From Flagellimonas oceani (GTDB lineage Bacteria > Bacteroidota > Bacteroidia > Flavobacteriales > Flavobacteriaceae), in contig NZ_CP049616.1 of the NCBI RefSeq assembly GCF_011068285.1, positions 2,584,501 through 2,648,500 on the forward strand: 64,000 nucleotides of DNA, in the 5' to 3' direction. The position numbers and the translations under genes were made by a program. The notes under the pieces were generated by a model, which worked only from the letters and a program-made list of their open reading frames with translations, searched no databases and was not told the origin of the DNA. Shown here piece after piece: positions 25,262-34,492 of this stretch. Numbering within the stretch: the stretch's first letter is position 1; each line of letters starts with the position of its first letter.

Positions 25262-25576
25262 TTAAGGTTTGTTTGACAGTATAAAATCAATTGTGCTTTC
25301 AATGTTTCGATTTGGAGTTTCGTTCAATTCGATAAGGTGTTCGTACAAGGCGTTCTTGAACAGTATCACGCCGTCAAGTGAATCGAAGCGATGGAAAACG
25401 TGTCGACCCTTTTCGCAGCGGATGAAAAGCTCAAAGGCCTTTTTCTCGGTGCTTTGGCTCAATGGTTTTAATACTTCTGAGGTAAAATCCATCAATGTGG
25501 TAATACTTTCCATAAGGAAAGCATCCCGTAGTAAGGGACGGCCATTTGTGTCCAAAATCGTTATCTCAAAAAGCAT
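25262..25576 (-). CDS. Hypothetical protein (104 aa)
   Basis: A 104-aa soluble protein beginning MLFEITILDTNGRPLL, with an alpha-beta pattern (AFELFIRCEKGRHVFHRF, VILFKNALYEHLIELNE). No family is recognised. It starts 3 bases after the upstream gene in the tight minus-strand operon. Confidence 0.65.
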   Translation of the reverse strand: MLFEITILDTNGRPLLRDAFLMESITTLMDFTSEVLKPLSQSTEKKAFELFIRCEKGRHVFHRFDSLDGVILFKNALYEHLIELNETPNRNIESTIDFILSNKP

Positions 25577-25579
25577 GGT

Positions 25580-26839
25580 TCAAATGGAAATTTTAATTTG
25601 TCTTTTTTTCTTTGTCCCCAATGGTTCCAAGACATTGGTATGGTTCATATATTCCCTATAGCTATGGTAGTATTCGGGATGTTTGCTTTTTAGATTGGCA
25701 ATGGGCCTATATTCCTTGAGTTCTGGTTTCTTGCCTTTTTTCGACAATGCAAAGTAGGTTTTGCCCGAACCGTAATGCTTTTTTAGCAGTAGGGTATCGT
25801 TGGTCTGCCGCAAGGGAATCTTGTCCACATCTATGAGATAGTCCTTCTTCTCAATAAGGTTTTTGACGACCTCGTACTTTAACCGTTTCGGGACGTTTTT
25901 GGATTCCAAAAAATCATCCAGCAATGTCCATTGCTTTAAAACATCGATACCTCCCACACTGTCCGTAGCCTTTAGGAATAATCTGTTCCCATGAATGCCT
26001 AGGGAAACGCCGTATTTGGTCTCGGCCAAAAAGGTTATTGATTTTTGTCCAAGTAATGTGCGGAATTCGCCTACCGAGAGATATAGGCGATTTTTTTCAT
26101 TGGCGACTTTTAGATAGGGCACCAGTACGACAACGTTTTTTCCTAGGGTTGCGGGAACGAAAAGTCCATCCAAACCTTGTTCGACCTGAATAGGCAATGT
26201 TTTGGATAATTTCGGTAGTTTACCGACCGGGGGCACCATAGGCCGGATGCCATTTTGCAGATGCCGATTGTACGAGTACATATTTCGTAAAGTATCGTTG
26301 AAAAGGTGGAGCAGCCTGTTTTTGGTCTGTTTATCCAAATGGTTGACATCCCTTTGGAAATACCTGTGCTTCATAAACAAATGATCGGATTTGGAAGGGT
26401 AAAGGTGTTGAACCCTTTCCTTTAGTAGCGAAATGGTATTGTTGTTCCAGACGGGACAATTGTTCAAATGTGCAAAGGATATATAAGTCCTATTCTCCAT
26501 GCTATTATAGCCCAATAGCAGTTTCATCAACTTATTTTCGTTTTCATGGATGGATATGCGGCCTACGGGGGTGATATTCCTGTCTTTTTGGAACAGCCGG
26601 TTTTTACTTTTTAAAAGGGCCAACTGCTCTTTCAATGCCGTATTGATAAAACCCGATTCGGCCAATTTGAGATTGCGGACATATCGCAGCTTTCTAAGGT
26701 CGTTCAATTGATCGGTCGGAACGGACTTAAATTCAAATTCTTTAAATGTACTGAAGTCGGGATCCAAAAATCGGGATACCAAATTTTTGACCCTGTGGAA
26801 GAGTTTAATGGCAAAGCGAATAGTAAGGTACGATTTCAT
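25580..26839 (-). CDS. Hypothetical ICE protein (419 aa)
   Basis: A 419-aa basic protein without signal peptide. It has scattered aromatic and lysine-rich blocks and a C-terminal section LLLKKHYGSGKTYFALSKKG that imitates a P-loop (GSGKT) but lacks the beta-strand context, so it is probably not an ATPase. The end is basic (TKKKRQIKISI). It is conserved in position, between the M23 peptidase and small genes. Function unknown; the charge suggests DNA or RNA binding. Confidence 0.65.
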   Translation of the reverse strand: MKSYLTIRFAIKLFHRVKNLVSRFLDPDFSTFKEFEFKSVPTDQLNDLRKLRYVRNLKLAESGFINTALKEQLALLKSKNRLFQKDRNITPVGRISIHENENKLMKLLLGYNSMENRTYISFAHLNNCPVWNNNTISLLKERVQHLYPSKSDHLFMKHRYFQRDVNHLDKQTKNRLLHLFNDTLRNMYSYNRHLQNGIRPMVPPVGKLPKLSKTLPIQVEQGLDGLFVPATLGKNVVVLVPYLKVANEKNRLYLSVGEFRTLLGQKSITFLAETKYGVSLGIHGNRLFLKATDSVGGIDVLKQWTLLDDFLESKNVPKRLKYEVVKNLIEKKDYLIDVDKIPLRQTNDTLLLKKHYGSGKTYFALSKKGKKPELKEYRPIANLKSKHPEYYHSYREYMNHTNVLEPLGTKKKRQIKISI

Positions 26840-26849
26840 GGCTATCGGT

Positions 26850-27644
26850 TCAATCAGTTTTTAAATTGGAATACACCTCATATTTTATATTAAAGGAAGG
26901 TGCTGGATTTATCCTGTTTCCGTCCTTAATGACCTCGTAATGCAGATGGGGACCAGTGGAAATTCCCGTACTCCCAACGGTTCCGATAAAATCATGGGCA
27001 TCGAGTGCTTCCCCTAGGGCGACCGCCACGGATTCCATATGCCCGTATAGGGTACTGAAACCATAGGCATGTGAAATGATGACATGCAGGCCATGCCCAT
27101 TGGGATCGTTTCCGATATGGGCCACCCTTCCGGCAGCGGTACAATAGATCGGGGTATCCTTCTCCGCCGCCAAATCGACCCCAAAATGTTTCCTTGTGAT
27201 CCGATGGATGGGATGGTGGCGGTTTCCATAGGAACTTGAGAGTACATAGTGCTCCCGGAACAGGGGAACCGTCGAGGGCACACTGTCCAAAATTTTCGGC
27301 CGCAAGGGCAAAAACGGTTTTAACCGGTCTATTTGCTCGAAATTTTTCAAGTCGTGCAGAAGGTCGTTGAGCCGTTGATAGACAAGGTCTTCCCTAGATT
27401 CCTCGGTTATGGGTTGACTTATTTGCCTTGCAAGGTTTCCAAGGTCTTTTGTATTATGGGGATTATCGTAAAAAAATCGATTGGCGGCGATACAAAGAAA
27501 GAACACCGTGACAAAAATCCAGTAATTACTGTTCTGCGGGGTAAAATGACCGCTATCCTTGGAATTGGTCACGTCGCCCACTTTTTGGGCGCATCCCTTT
27601 ATCCAACCGATCGAGGATTTTTTAATGTTCTTCCAAACGCTCAT
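26850..27644 (-). CDS. M23 (LytM) peptidoglycan endopeptidase of the conjugation machinery
   Basis: A 264-aa membrane-anchored peptidase. One N-terminal membrane helix (NYWIFVTVFFLCIAANRF, about 40-57) is followed by a periplasmic linker and the M23 domain. The zinc and catalytic residues are present: His153 and Asp157 (HFGVD), His202 (LYGHM) and His235 in GPHLHYE. It should cut peptide cross-bridges so that the conjugation channel can pass the cell wall. It is the first gene of the minus-strand operon, divergent from the Toprim gene across a short regulatory spacer. Confidence 0.9.
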   Translation of the reverse strand: MSVWKNIKKSSIGWIKGCAQKVGDVTNSKDSGHFTPQNSNYWIFVTVFFLCIAANRFFYDNPHNTKDLGNLARQISQPITEESREDLVYQRLNDLLHDLKNFEQIDRLKPFLPLRPKILDSVPSTVPLFREHYVLSSSYGNRHHPIHRITRKHFGVDLAAEKDTPIYCTAAGRVAHIGNDPNGHGLHVIISHAYGFSTLYGHMESVAVALGEALDAHDFIGTVGSTGISTGPHLHYEVIKDGNRINPAPSFNIKYEVYSNLKTD

Positions 27645-27664
27645 AACGAATTTATTACAAAGGT

Positions 27665-27704
27665 TTTTGATAAAATTTTGATTATTGCAAATTTTATTTA
27701 TATT
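27665..27704 (+). promoter_or_regulatory. Promoter of the plus-strand conjugation operon
   Basis: TTTTG at 27676-27680 and TATATTTG (27699-27706) lie 18 bases apart, an excellent Bacteroidetes promoter. The start codon at 27743 follows about 36 bases after. Direct repeats overlap its spacer and downstream side (see next entry), so it is likely regulated. Confidence 0.7.
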
Positions 27705-27723
27705 TGTAGCAATTATTGCAAAT
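27681..27723 (+). repeat. Two 12-bp direct repeats in the divergent promoter region
   Basis: ATTATTGCAAAT occurs at 27681-27692 and 27712-27723, 31 bases apart, about three helical turns. One copy sits between the -33 and -7 boxes, the other downstream. This arrangement suits a repressor or an architectural protein acting on both divergent operons. Confidence 0.6.
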
Positions 27724-27742
27724 ATATGTAATTTTTACAAAT

Positions 27743-28954
27743 ATGAACAACAGGTGGCGAAAATTTGATGCAACGCTGGATGTCCCGGCCCTAATGGATT
27801 ATTTTAGGCTTGTGGTCCAACGTGAGACGCGTACTTTTATATGCTACCAAATCGGGAAGGAGCAGTACATCGTTATCAGGACCGAACTCGGATATCGCTA
27901 TTACAAGCCGAGCGGACCCAAGACAAAACTGACCGCTTTTGACTTTATACTGGAGCGGCTTTCTCGAACCGATGCAGAGGCGAGAACGGGTCTGTGGACC
28001 AAAGTCGAGGATTTCTATACGGAACTTGAAAAAAAGCCGGAATTTTTTCTAAATAACGGCTCCAAAAATTCACTTGAAATTGTTGACATTGATTTCAACC
28101 ATTTTGAAACGCTCAACGAGGAACTTTCCTTAAGGCCGAAAAGCCTAGGGGGCGACGGTTCCGACATTTTTAAAGATCGTATCTACGAAAATCCGGAAGG
28201 CCGACTGTATTTCCCCTATCGCAACTTGGCCAACACCCTCACGGGATATGCCATGGAAAAGGATGGAAAGCTTTCCCTGATAGCGGAAAGCGATATTTCC
28301 AAATCGGTTTGGTTCAGTAAGGTACCCGATACCATCAAGCATTTGGTGGTACTCCGCAACCCTATGGAAGCTATGGCCTTTCATCGAAGGTTCCAATTGG
28401 AGGACGTGGTCTACCTTACGATATCCAAAATCAATTACGAGACCTCGAAACTACTGGTGCAGATCCTGAAGCGTACCAAACTGAAAAAAATGGTGCTCAG
28501 TTTTACCGGATCATCCAAGATCGAAGGCTATATCCACGACCTGATGCTCATTTCCTTTATCAACGACTCGCGTTTTTTGTTCCGGGTGGGCAAGGACCAT
28601 TTGGCCGTCCGCTTCGATCCCGAAGGGCAGAAACCGTTGGCCAAGCTGCACAATGAGGTACTAAAATACAACGGTAGCTTGGCAAAGGAATATATCAAAT
28701 ACAACAAGGTGCCCGACCAATCCCTTTTGAACAGGAAGAGCATCGTGCTGACCAAGGAAAAGCAGTGGGTATCGTGCCGTATTCCCTTTGAGGTCAACGC
28801 ACTTCGCTATTTTCTCTGGAGCTATTACCGAAACTATATGGACAAGACCGTTGAGATCGTTAAACCCGTACACGCCAATTGGAGGCTGGAGTTCGAAGCG
28901 AACGGGGTCTATGTCGGAACCGAAAAATTAAAGGCCTTTAGGATGGCCGTATAA
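27743..28954 (+). CDS. Toprim-fold primase-like protein, catalytic residues lost
   Basis: A 403-aa protein homologous to the primase-like gene at 30099. VLRNPMEAMAFH aligns with the other protein's CVESGFDAMAYH, and KMVLSFTGSSKIEGYIHDL with LLLAFDHD-IEGMRYDL. In this copy the Toprim glutamate is replaced (RN for ES) and the DxD pair is gone (TGS for DHD), so metal-dependent catalysis seems lost. The start MNNRWRKF at 27743 was chosen over 27716 because it follows the promoter at good spacing. First gene of the plus operon. A regulatory or structural partner of the active paralogue is plausible. Confidence 0.7.
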   Translation: MNNRWRKFDATLDVPALMDYFRLVVQRETRTFICYQIGKEQYIVIRTELGYRYYKPSGPKTKLTAFDFILERLSRTDAEARTGLWTKVEDFYTELEKKPEFFLNNGSKNSLEIVDIDFNHFETLNEELSLRPKSLGGDGSDIFKDRIYENPEGRLYFPYRNLANTLTGYAMEKDGKLSLIAESDISKSVWFSKVPDTIKHLVVLRNPMEAMAFHRRFQLEDVVYLTISKINYETSKLLVQILKRTKLKKMVLSFTGSSKIEGYIHDLMLISFINDSRFLFRVGKDHLAVRFDPEGQKPLAKLHNEVLKYNGSLAKEYIKYNKVPDQSLLNRKSIVLTKEKQWVSCRIPFEVNALRYFLWSYYRNYMDKTVEIVKPVHANWRLEFEANGVYVGTEKLKAFRMAV

Positions 28955-28959
28955 ATAAA

Positions 28960-28977
28960 GGGGGCGCTCCCGCCCCC
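28960..28977 (+). terminator. Hairpin after the first Toprim gene
   Basis: GGGGGCG-CTCC-CGCCCCC, a perfect 7-bp GC stem, begins 6 bases after the stop codon. The downstream T-tract is weak (TTCAATCC), so it may attenuate rather than fully end transcription of the operon. Confidence 0.6.
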
Positions 28978-29073
28978 TTCAATCCTTAATTCCGGACATG
29001 AAAAATGGAAATGTCATATCCAGAATTACAAAGTTAACAATTGTTTATTAATCCTTAATTTAAAACTTGAAAA

Positions 29074-29886
29074 ATGGAAAAACAAGCACAGCAGGTTTTC
29101 GTAAAAGTGAACCAACGGTGGCAACGGGCTACCGTAACCGGAGAAAAGGACGGAAAGGTATCCGTCGTGAACAACGAGGGACAATCGTTCAAAGTGCCCA
29201 AAAAAAAGAAGTATTATGAACCCATCGAATCCAAGGACCAGAAATTTGCTTATAAGGACCTCGAAGAACAATTGAAGGGCCATTATATCAGCTATAAAAA
29301 AATCCTCCCGAACGTACGCACAAATCTGACCGAGGGACAGGAGCATTTCCACGAGTCCACCTATATCTCCGAGGGCGAGCTCAAGGAAAGTGCCAAAATG
29401 ATACAGATGGTATATGACCGGAACTTGGGTACTAGACTGGACGTCCAGTACCGTAGAAATGAAAAGGTAACTCTGGACGAGGCATGGGCCTATAACCATA
29501 CTTTCAGCGCCGATGAGTTCGAGCGCATGGTGGACAAAAAGGAGTTCGTGCTGTTCCAGGGAAGCACCAACGACGGCGAAGTGTTCCAAAAATTGGCCTA
29601 TTACGAGCCAAAGGTACAGGATATCCGTACCAAACCGGCACTTTCCACGAACACCTATTTTTATGGGGTAAAGTTGACGGCGAAACAGGCCGATGCACTC
29701 AACAGGGGCCAGGAGCTCGAAATGGTCATCAAGAGCAAAGTCCACGGGAACAAACCGTATTTGGTATCCTGGTCCCCGCGCCGACAGACCTTTATTACCA
29801 AAAAAGTCGATTTGGAAAAGGCCAAAAAGCTTGAGGTCAACCCCGGCGAAAAAAAAAAATCGCGCGGCCGAGGCATGAAAGTCTGA
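29074..29886 (+). CDS. DUF3945-like ICE protein (270 aa)
   Basis: A 270-aa soluble, basic protein. Its C-terminal segment TYFYGVKLTAKQADALNRGQ, followed by a strand-rich stretch ending in KPYLVSWSPRRQT, has the shape of the DUF3945 repeats common in Bacteroides conjugative elements. The N-terminal SH3-like start (VFVKVNQRWQRATVTGEKDG) may bind nucleic acid. The tail is Lys/Arg rich (KKSRGRGMKV). Function is unknown. A perfect terminator follows at 29905. Confidence 0.6.
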   Translation: MEKQAQQVFVKVNQRWQRATVTGEKDGKVSVVNNEGQSFKVPKKKKYYEPIESKDQKFAYKDLEEQLKGHYISYKKILPNVRTNLTEGQEHFHESTYISEGELKESAKMIQMVYDRNLGTRLDVQYRRNEKVTLDEAWAYNHTFSADEFERMVDKKEFVLFQGSTNDGEVFQKLAYYEPKVQDIRTKPALSTNTYFYGVKLTAKQADALNRGQELEMVIKSKVHGNKPYLVSWSPRRQTFITKKVDLEKAKKLEVNPGEKKKSRGRGMKV

Positions 29887-29904
29887 CCGATTGACCTAAC
29901 AATG

Positions 29905-29925
29905 GGCCGTCCGTCACGGACGGCC
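29905..29925 (+). terminator. Rho-independent terminator
   Basis: GGCCGTCCG-TCA-CGGACGGCC, a perfect 9-bp stem, followed by TTCTTTTC. It lies 22 bases after the DUF3945-like gene and separates it from the second Toprim gene. Confidence 0.85.
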
Positions 29926-30098
29926 TTCTTTTCATCCATACTATCTACAAAAGCAAATAACCTCAGGGCAACCCTACGAGGCATTCACAATGAAAAGACT
30001 TACAATTATCGAGATAAGTCTTTAGCATTTAAATCTCGATTACTGACTAAAGTTTGGGACATAACCGCATGTAATGCTCCCAAAAAAACCATGCCTAT

Positions 30099-31391
30099 AT
30101 GAAAAATTATGCCGAAAATCCGGAGCACTACAAACGGTTGATCGCCCAGATCGATCGTGAGGTCGATTTTCCCGGATACCTGATCGCACAGGGCTACCAA
30201 TTGCTCAAGAAAAGTTCGGGTTCACAGGAATTTGGCAAGGAGGCGGAACGCCTCGTCCTACAGACAAAAAGAAATCCCGTAACCTATTTCAATCGCAACG
30301 ACTCTTCGGACAAGGGGCGATTTTTCAAATACCTCCACAAACGCTCCGCCAATTTTTACGAAGCCGTAAAACAGGGACTGGGCATCATCCAAAGGGATTA
30401 TCCCGAACCTTCCCCGGCCAAGGTGCACCAAAAGAACAACAGGCATATCAGCTTGGAAGATCGTTATCATATCGGCCCCTTGACCAGACCGAACTATTTA
30501 ACGGAAGGTCGCGGACTCTCCATAAACACCCTCCAATCCGAAGCCTTCAAGGGCAGGATCTTCAATGCCTTCCACGTCAGTGATAACAAGGGCCGCATCG
30601 CCAATATCGCCCTTCCCAAATATGGGTTGGACGGAAAAATCAAGAACTATACGCTTTATAATAGGCCCTATCGGGACAGAAAGGACGGAAAGGTGAAAAA
30701 GTTCCGCTTGTTCCTCAACGAGCGTTATGAATACCTTTTCGTTTCCAATCCAAATATCAACGCAGAAAAAATAGTTTGTGTGGAGAGCGGTTTCGATGCC
30801 ATGGCCTACCATGAACTGCACGGTTGCCCAAAAACATTCTACATCTCCATGTCGGGCCATATCGACGAGCGGAAACTCGAACAGTTCCTCCAATGGAATC
30901 GTACGGTAGATCCATCCCATACGCTCCCTCTTCTTTTGGCCTTTGACCATGATATCGAGGGGATGCGCTACGACCTTATTCTTTTGAGCCATTGGATCAA
31001 TCGAAAGTCCAACCGGGTATTCATCGAAACGGATTGGAAACGCCCCGTGATGCGTTTGAAACTGAACTATCTCACCAAATCCATTGCTATCATGGAACGG
31101 GATACCGATTACATCAATGAACGGATTTCCAGAGGTTCTCACGGAATGCCCGAAGGTCTTCAAAAAGCCGTCTGCTATCGCGACAAGGTGCTTTGGGAAT
31201 TGGATTTGGAAAGGATAGTCTCCCTCCCCCAACATTCCAGAACCTATTGGCGGCTGGCAGTGGAGGCACTTTCCCAATGCTTCGCACAGGGTATCCTGAA
31301 AATGGACAAATGCCCCACCATGAAGGATTGGAACGAGGAACTGATCTCGGTAAAAAAAAAGTCCAGTTGTCGGCTAGTGAATCTACTTTAA
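30099..31391 (+). CDS. Toprim primase-like protein (active-type paralogue)
   Basis: A 430-aa protein with a DnaG-like Toprim domain: the acidic residue in VCVESGFDAMAYHEL, the SGHIDE turn, and LAFDHDIEG with the metal-binding DxD pair. The N-terminal region resembles the degenerate zinc-finger part (DUF3991-type) of such proteins but lacks cysteines. It probably primes or processes single-stranded DNA of the element after transfer. It is a paralogue of the gene at 27743, from which the catalytic residues are missing. Confidence 0.78.
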   Translation: MKNYAENPEHYKRLIAQIDREVDFPGYLIAQGYQLLKKSSGSQEFGKEAERLVLQTKRNPVTYFNRNDSSDKGRFFKYLHKRSANFYEAVKQGLGIIQRDYPEPSPAKVHQKNNRHISLEDRYHIGPLTRPNYLTEGRGLSINTLQSEAFKGRIFNAFHVSDNKGRIANIALPKYGLDGKIKNYTLYNRPYRDRKDGKVKKFRLFLNERYEYLFVSNPNINAEKIVCVESGFDAMAYHELHGCPKTFYISMSGHIDERKLEQFLQWNRTVDPSHTLPLLLAFDHDIEGMRYDLILLSHWINRKSNRVFIETDWKRPVMRLKLNYLTKSIAIMERDTDYINERISRGSHGMPEGLQKAVCYRDKVLWELDLERIVSLPQHSRTYWRLAVEALSQCFAQGILKMDKCPTMKDWNEELISVKKKSSCRLVNLL

Positions 31392-31436
31392 AGACTGTCA
31401 TGGACAGACCGAGGAAAACCCAAAAAAGAAAAGGAC

Positions 31437-33902
31437 ATGCAAGATAAGAACAAGGGCTATATGGGCATGTACCTATCCGCTTTCCACTTCGCCATTATCC
31501 TATTCCGGGAGCAATATGCCCTGTACTTATTCCATTACGGGCATCAGGGATTCTCGGATAACATCCATTCCTTTCTAGTACGGTCCGGGCTACCGTCCCA
31601 AGGCATGGTCGCCCGTCTGCTCTTGCTGGGGCTTCTGATGGGCGGTATTATGATGTACCGTCCGGTCAAAAAAGAGGAAGTCGGTCGCAGAAAAAGTGTT
31701 GCGGGCTTTCTCGTGTCCTTGGCCTTGCTGTTCGTTTCTTGGTGGTGCCACGGTGCTTCCGAACTAGGGATGTGGGCCTCCATGATATTTCTTTCATTGG
31801 CCTACTTGGGATTGATGACTTTCGGGATGCGATTGTTCCAGTTTTTGGACTTCATGAACTTGGCAAAAAATGACCCCTTTAACGATACGAAGGAAACCTT
31901 CGAGCAGACTGGGGAGCGTATAGATACCCCATATTCCGCCAATATCCCATATACCTATTCGCACGATGGGAAACAACGGAAAGGATGGATTAATTTTGTC
32001 AATCTTTTCAGGGCGTTGTTGGTCATCGGCACTCCGGGGAGCGGCAAATCCTTTTCCGTTATCGAGGAGATCATGGCCCAGTTCATCGACAAGAAATACG
32101 CCATGGTCATCTACGATTTTAAGTTTGATACGCTGACCCGTAAGGCGTACGGTTATCTACAGGAGGCCATAAAAAAGCATGGGAACGATTCCGAAATGCC
32201 TTTCCCGAAGCTCTACCGAATCTGTTTTGATGACCTTCGGATGACGCACCGGAACAACCCCATGGATCCCTATGGGCTGGTCAATCAGTCGGATGCCATC
32301 GATACGGCCACGACCCTTATGAAAAACCTGAATCCCGAATGGATAAAACGGCAGGACTATTTTTCACGTAGTGCCATCAGTTATACAGGGGGCTGTATCT
32401 GGTATCTCAAGAAAAAATCGGAAGAAACGGGCAGGTATCTCTGTACCCCGGGGCATTTGGCCATTCTGACCACCGTAAAGATCGATATATTGATGGAAAT
32501 CATGACCAAGGACGTAGAGGTACGCCAAATATTGGTTCCTTTTCGGGACGCATTGGAAAAGGAGGCCATGGAACAACTGTCTGGCCAGACCAGTACGGTC
32601 CAGATAAGCCTTTCTAGTATTGCGACCAAGGAAATTTTCTATGTGATGTCGGGCAACGACTTCAGTCTTGAGGTGAACGATCCCCGGTATCCCAAAATCG
32701 TATCGCTACAGAACAATCCCGAACGGAAGGAAGTCTACTCCGCACCCTTGGGCCTGTACATGAACACCATTCTCAAACGGGTAAACAAACCGGGCAAGCG
32801 GCACATGGCATTGCTTATCGACGAGGTACCCACCCTGTTCATCATGTTGTTGCGGACCATAATCGATACCGGGAGGGAAAACAAGATCGCCACCATTTTG
32901 GGGCTTCAGAGCGTCGGACAGCTGATCTTGGACTACGGCCGGGAACTGGCCGATGTCATCTATGACAACTGTGCGAACATTATCTGCGGTGCGGCCAAGG
33001 GCGAGACGGCCAAACGGTTGAGCGAGCTTTTCGGAAAGATCCATCAAGAAAAGGTCTCGAAGAACACGAGCAGTTCGGACGTAAGTACCAATCTGAGTAC
33101 ACAGATGATGGAGCTCTTGCCCAGGAGCAAGATCGCATCCATGTCCACCGGACATTTCGCAGGGTTGGTGGCCGATACTTTCGAGCATCAGATCAAGGAA
33201 AAGAAATGTTATGGCCAGTTGCTCCCCGACATCGAAGGCAAGCGAAGGGCCATGAAGCACAAGTTGCCCGTTGTCAACGATTTCAAACCGGAGAATTTCG
33301 GGGAACTTTTCCAAGCACAGATGAAGCTCATAGAGGAGCTGGATTTACCGAAGAATGTCTCGGGCCTGTTTACCAGGGAAATTGGGTACATCGAATTTTA
33401 TGGAAAGCGTCTGGAAGAAACGGCCAAAAATGCATTTACCAATGGTACCAAACGCCGAATTTTTAAGGATGTGGTCAAGGAGCTTCGCCTGTTCGATTTC
33501 AGGGAGGATATTCTGGAACTGCTGAATACGGGTGTTAGGGACGCCGATTGGCAAAGGTTATTGGCCTATATTGTGGAGGAATTTTTGGTACGTACGGAAA
33601 TGGACCGTGTGGCCCAGGCCGAATTCGACAAGATCATTAATGAAGTGGACAGCTTGGTCAAAGAAGAGTATAAAGCCCTTACGGGAAAAGAGCTGAAGAG
33701 TGCCATATTTGACGAAAAGAAAATAAATGGTGAAATTGCAAGATCAATCGACAACTCCGAGGCGGCCGTGGAAAAGTTCATGGACGATTTCGGGAAGGAA
33801 CTTGATGAGTCCCTGTCCCAAAGTTTGGCAGCTTGGCAGGAAGAGACGGAGTATAATTTTGAAGAGGAATTTTCCTCGTATCCCATAGAAAATTTTGAAT
33901 AA
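31437..33902 (+). CDS. mobC: VirD4/TraG-type coupling protein (MobC)
   Basis: An 821-aa type IV coupling ATPase that should hand the relaxase-DNA complex to the secretion channel at the inner membrane. Several N-terminal membrane helices (MVARLLLLGLLMGGIMMY, GFLVSLALLFVSWW) precede the motor. Walker A is GTPGSGKS (about 197-204) and Walker B is ALLIDE (about 458-464), followed by GLQSVGQL sensor-like residues. The C-terminal 250 residues are helical and acidic at the end (EEEFSSYPIENFE). It follows the Toprim gene and overlaps the next gene by one base. Confidence 0.9.
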   Translation: MQDKNKGYMGMYLSAFHFAIILFREQYALYLFHYGHQGFSDNIHSFLVRSGLPSQGMVARLLLLGLLMGGIMMYRPVKKEEVGRRKSVAGFLVSLALLFVSWWCHGASELGMWASMIFLSLAYLGLMTFGMRLFQFLDFMNLAKNDPFNDTKETFEQTGERIDTPYSANIPYTYSHDGKQRKGWINFVNLFRALLVIGTPGSGKSFSVIEEIMAQFIDKKYAMVIYDFKFDTLTRKAYGYLQEAIKKHGNDSEMPFPKLYRICFDDLRMTHRNNPMDPYGLVNQSDAIDTATTLMKNLNPEWIKRQDYFSRSAISYTGGCIWYLKKKSEETGRYLCTPGHLAILTTVKIDILMEIMTKDVEVRQILVPFRDALEKEAMEQLSGQTSTVQISLSSIATKEIFYVMSGNDFSLEVNDPRYPKIVSLQNNPERKEVYSAPLGLYMNTILKRVNKPGKRHMALLIDEVPTLFIMLLRTIIDTGRENKIATILGLQSVGQLILDYGRELADVIYDNCANIICGAAKGETAKRLSELFGKIHQEKVSKNTSSSDVSTNLSTQMMELLPRSKIASMSTGHFAGLVADTFEHQIKEKKCYGQLLPDIEGKRRAMKHKLPVVNDFKPENFGELFQAQMKLIEELDLPKNVSGLFTREIGYIEFYGKRLEETAKNAFTNGTKRRIFKDVVKELRLFDFREDILELLNTGVRDADWQRLLAYIVEEFLVRTEMDRVAQAEFDKIINEVDSLVKEEYKALTGKELKSAIFDEKKINGEIARSIDNSEAAVEKFMDDFGKELDESLSQSLAAWQEETEYNFEEEFSSYPIENFE

Positions 33903-34300
33903 TGGACAATGAATCGATCATCAATCTGGACTCCAAGGATTTGGGGTATATCGGGGAACGCTTAAAGGAAATACGTCTTGAACTGGTGGAATTGGACGAT
34001 GTCGAGGACAAAAGGTTCAGTCAGTTTTCGATGACCAACCTAAGCGATTACCTGAACATGGACCGTACAACTTTGGCCAATGTGGAGCGCGGTTCCTCAA
34101 TGGTCAATTCAATCAAGATCATCCTCTATTTCTACAGCTTGGGCTATAACCCCATTTGGATCCTGTTGCCCGATAACGAGTTCGTGCAAAAGCGTAATCT
34201 CGGGGAAAATATGGTCTATCAAGAAGGACTTCGCGAGAAATACCTTGAGCTGGAGGAACGGGTTTCAGAGGCCATGAAGGATTTCAAATCGTCCTTGTAA
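33902..34300 (+). CDS. XRE-family helix-turn-helix regulator
   Basis: A 132-aa regulator. The HTH lies at FSQFSMTNLSDYLNMDRTTL and ANVERGSSMVNSIKII, with a C-terminal helical coil (LREKYLELEERVSEAM) for dimerisation. Its ATG shares a base with the stop of the coupling-protein gene, so it is coupled to that operon. Palindromes upstream of traA, directly downstream of this gene, are good candidates for its operator. Confidence 0.8.
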   Translation: MDNESIINLDSKDLGYIGERLKEIRLELVELDDVEDKRFSQFSMTNLSDYLNMDRTTLANVERGSSMVNSIKIILYFYSLGYNPIWILLPDNEFVQKRNLGENMVYQEGLREKYLELEERVSEAMKDFKSSL

Positions 34301-34391
34301 ATTTTGCATTCGAAGTAATTTCTTGCCGTTAAAAAGATTTAGGTTCAATATCCCCATTATTGTCCGCAACAATCTACCTATGCTTTGTTCA

Positions 34392-34441
34392 ATTGCTGTA
34401 TAGCAATGTCCATAGCATTATAATCATTGCTATATAGCAAC
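34392..34441. repeat. Two copies of a 16-bp palindrome upstream of traA
   Basis: ATTGCTGTATAGCAAT (34392-34407) is a near-perfect dyad (ATTGCT-N4-AGCAAT); a second copy ATTGCTATATAGCAAC lies at 34426-34441, and a partial third at about 34462. The 34-base spacing is about three helical turns. This could be the operator of the HTH regulator or a centromere-like site for TraA. Confidence 0.6.
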
Positions 34442-34492
34442 GTATAATGCAATAGATATTCAATGCTATATATGGATATAGTTTCAAATGTT

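Noticed and set aside
25580..26839. P-loop ATPase because of GSGKT near the C terminus
   Set aside because: The surrounding strand-loop-helix pattern and any Walker B are missing; the match looks accidental.
34392..34441. Iterons of a plasmid replication origin
   Set aside because: No replication initiator gene is adjacent; an operator or partition site next to the HTH and ParA genes explains the repeats better.
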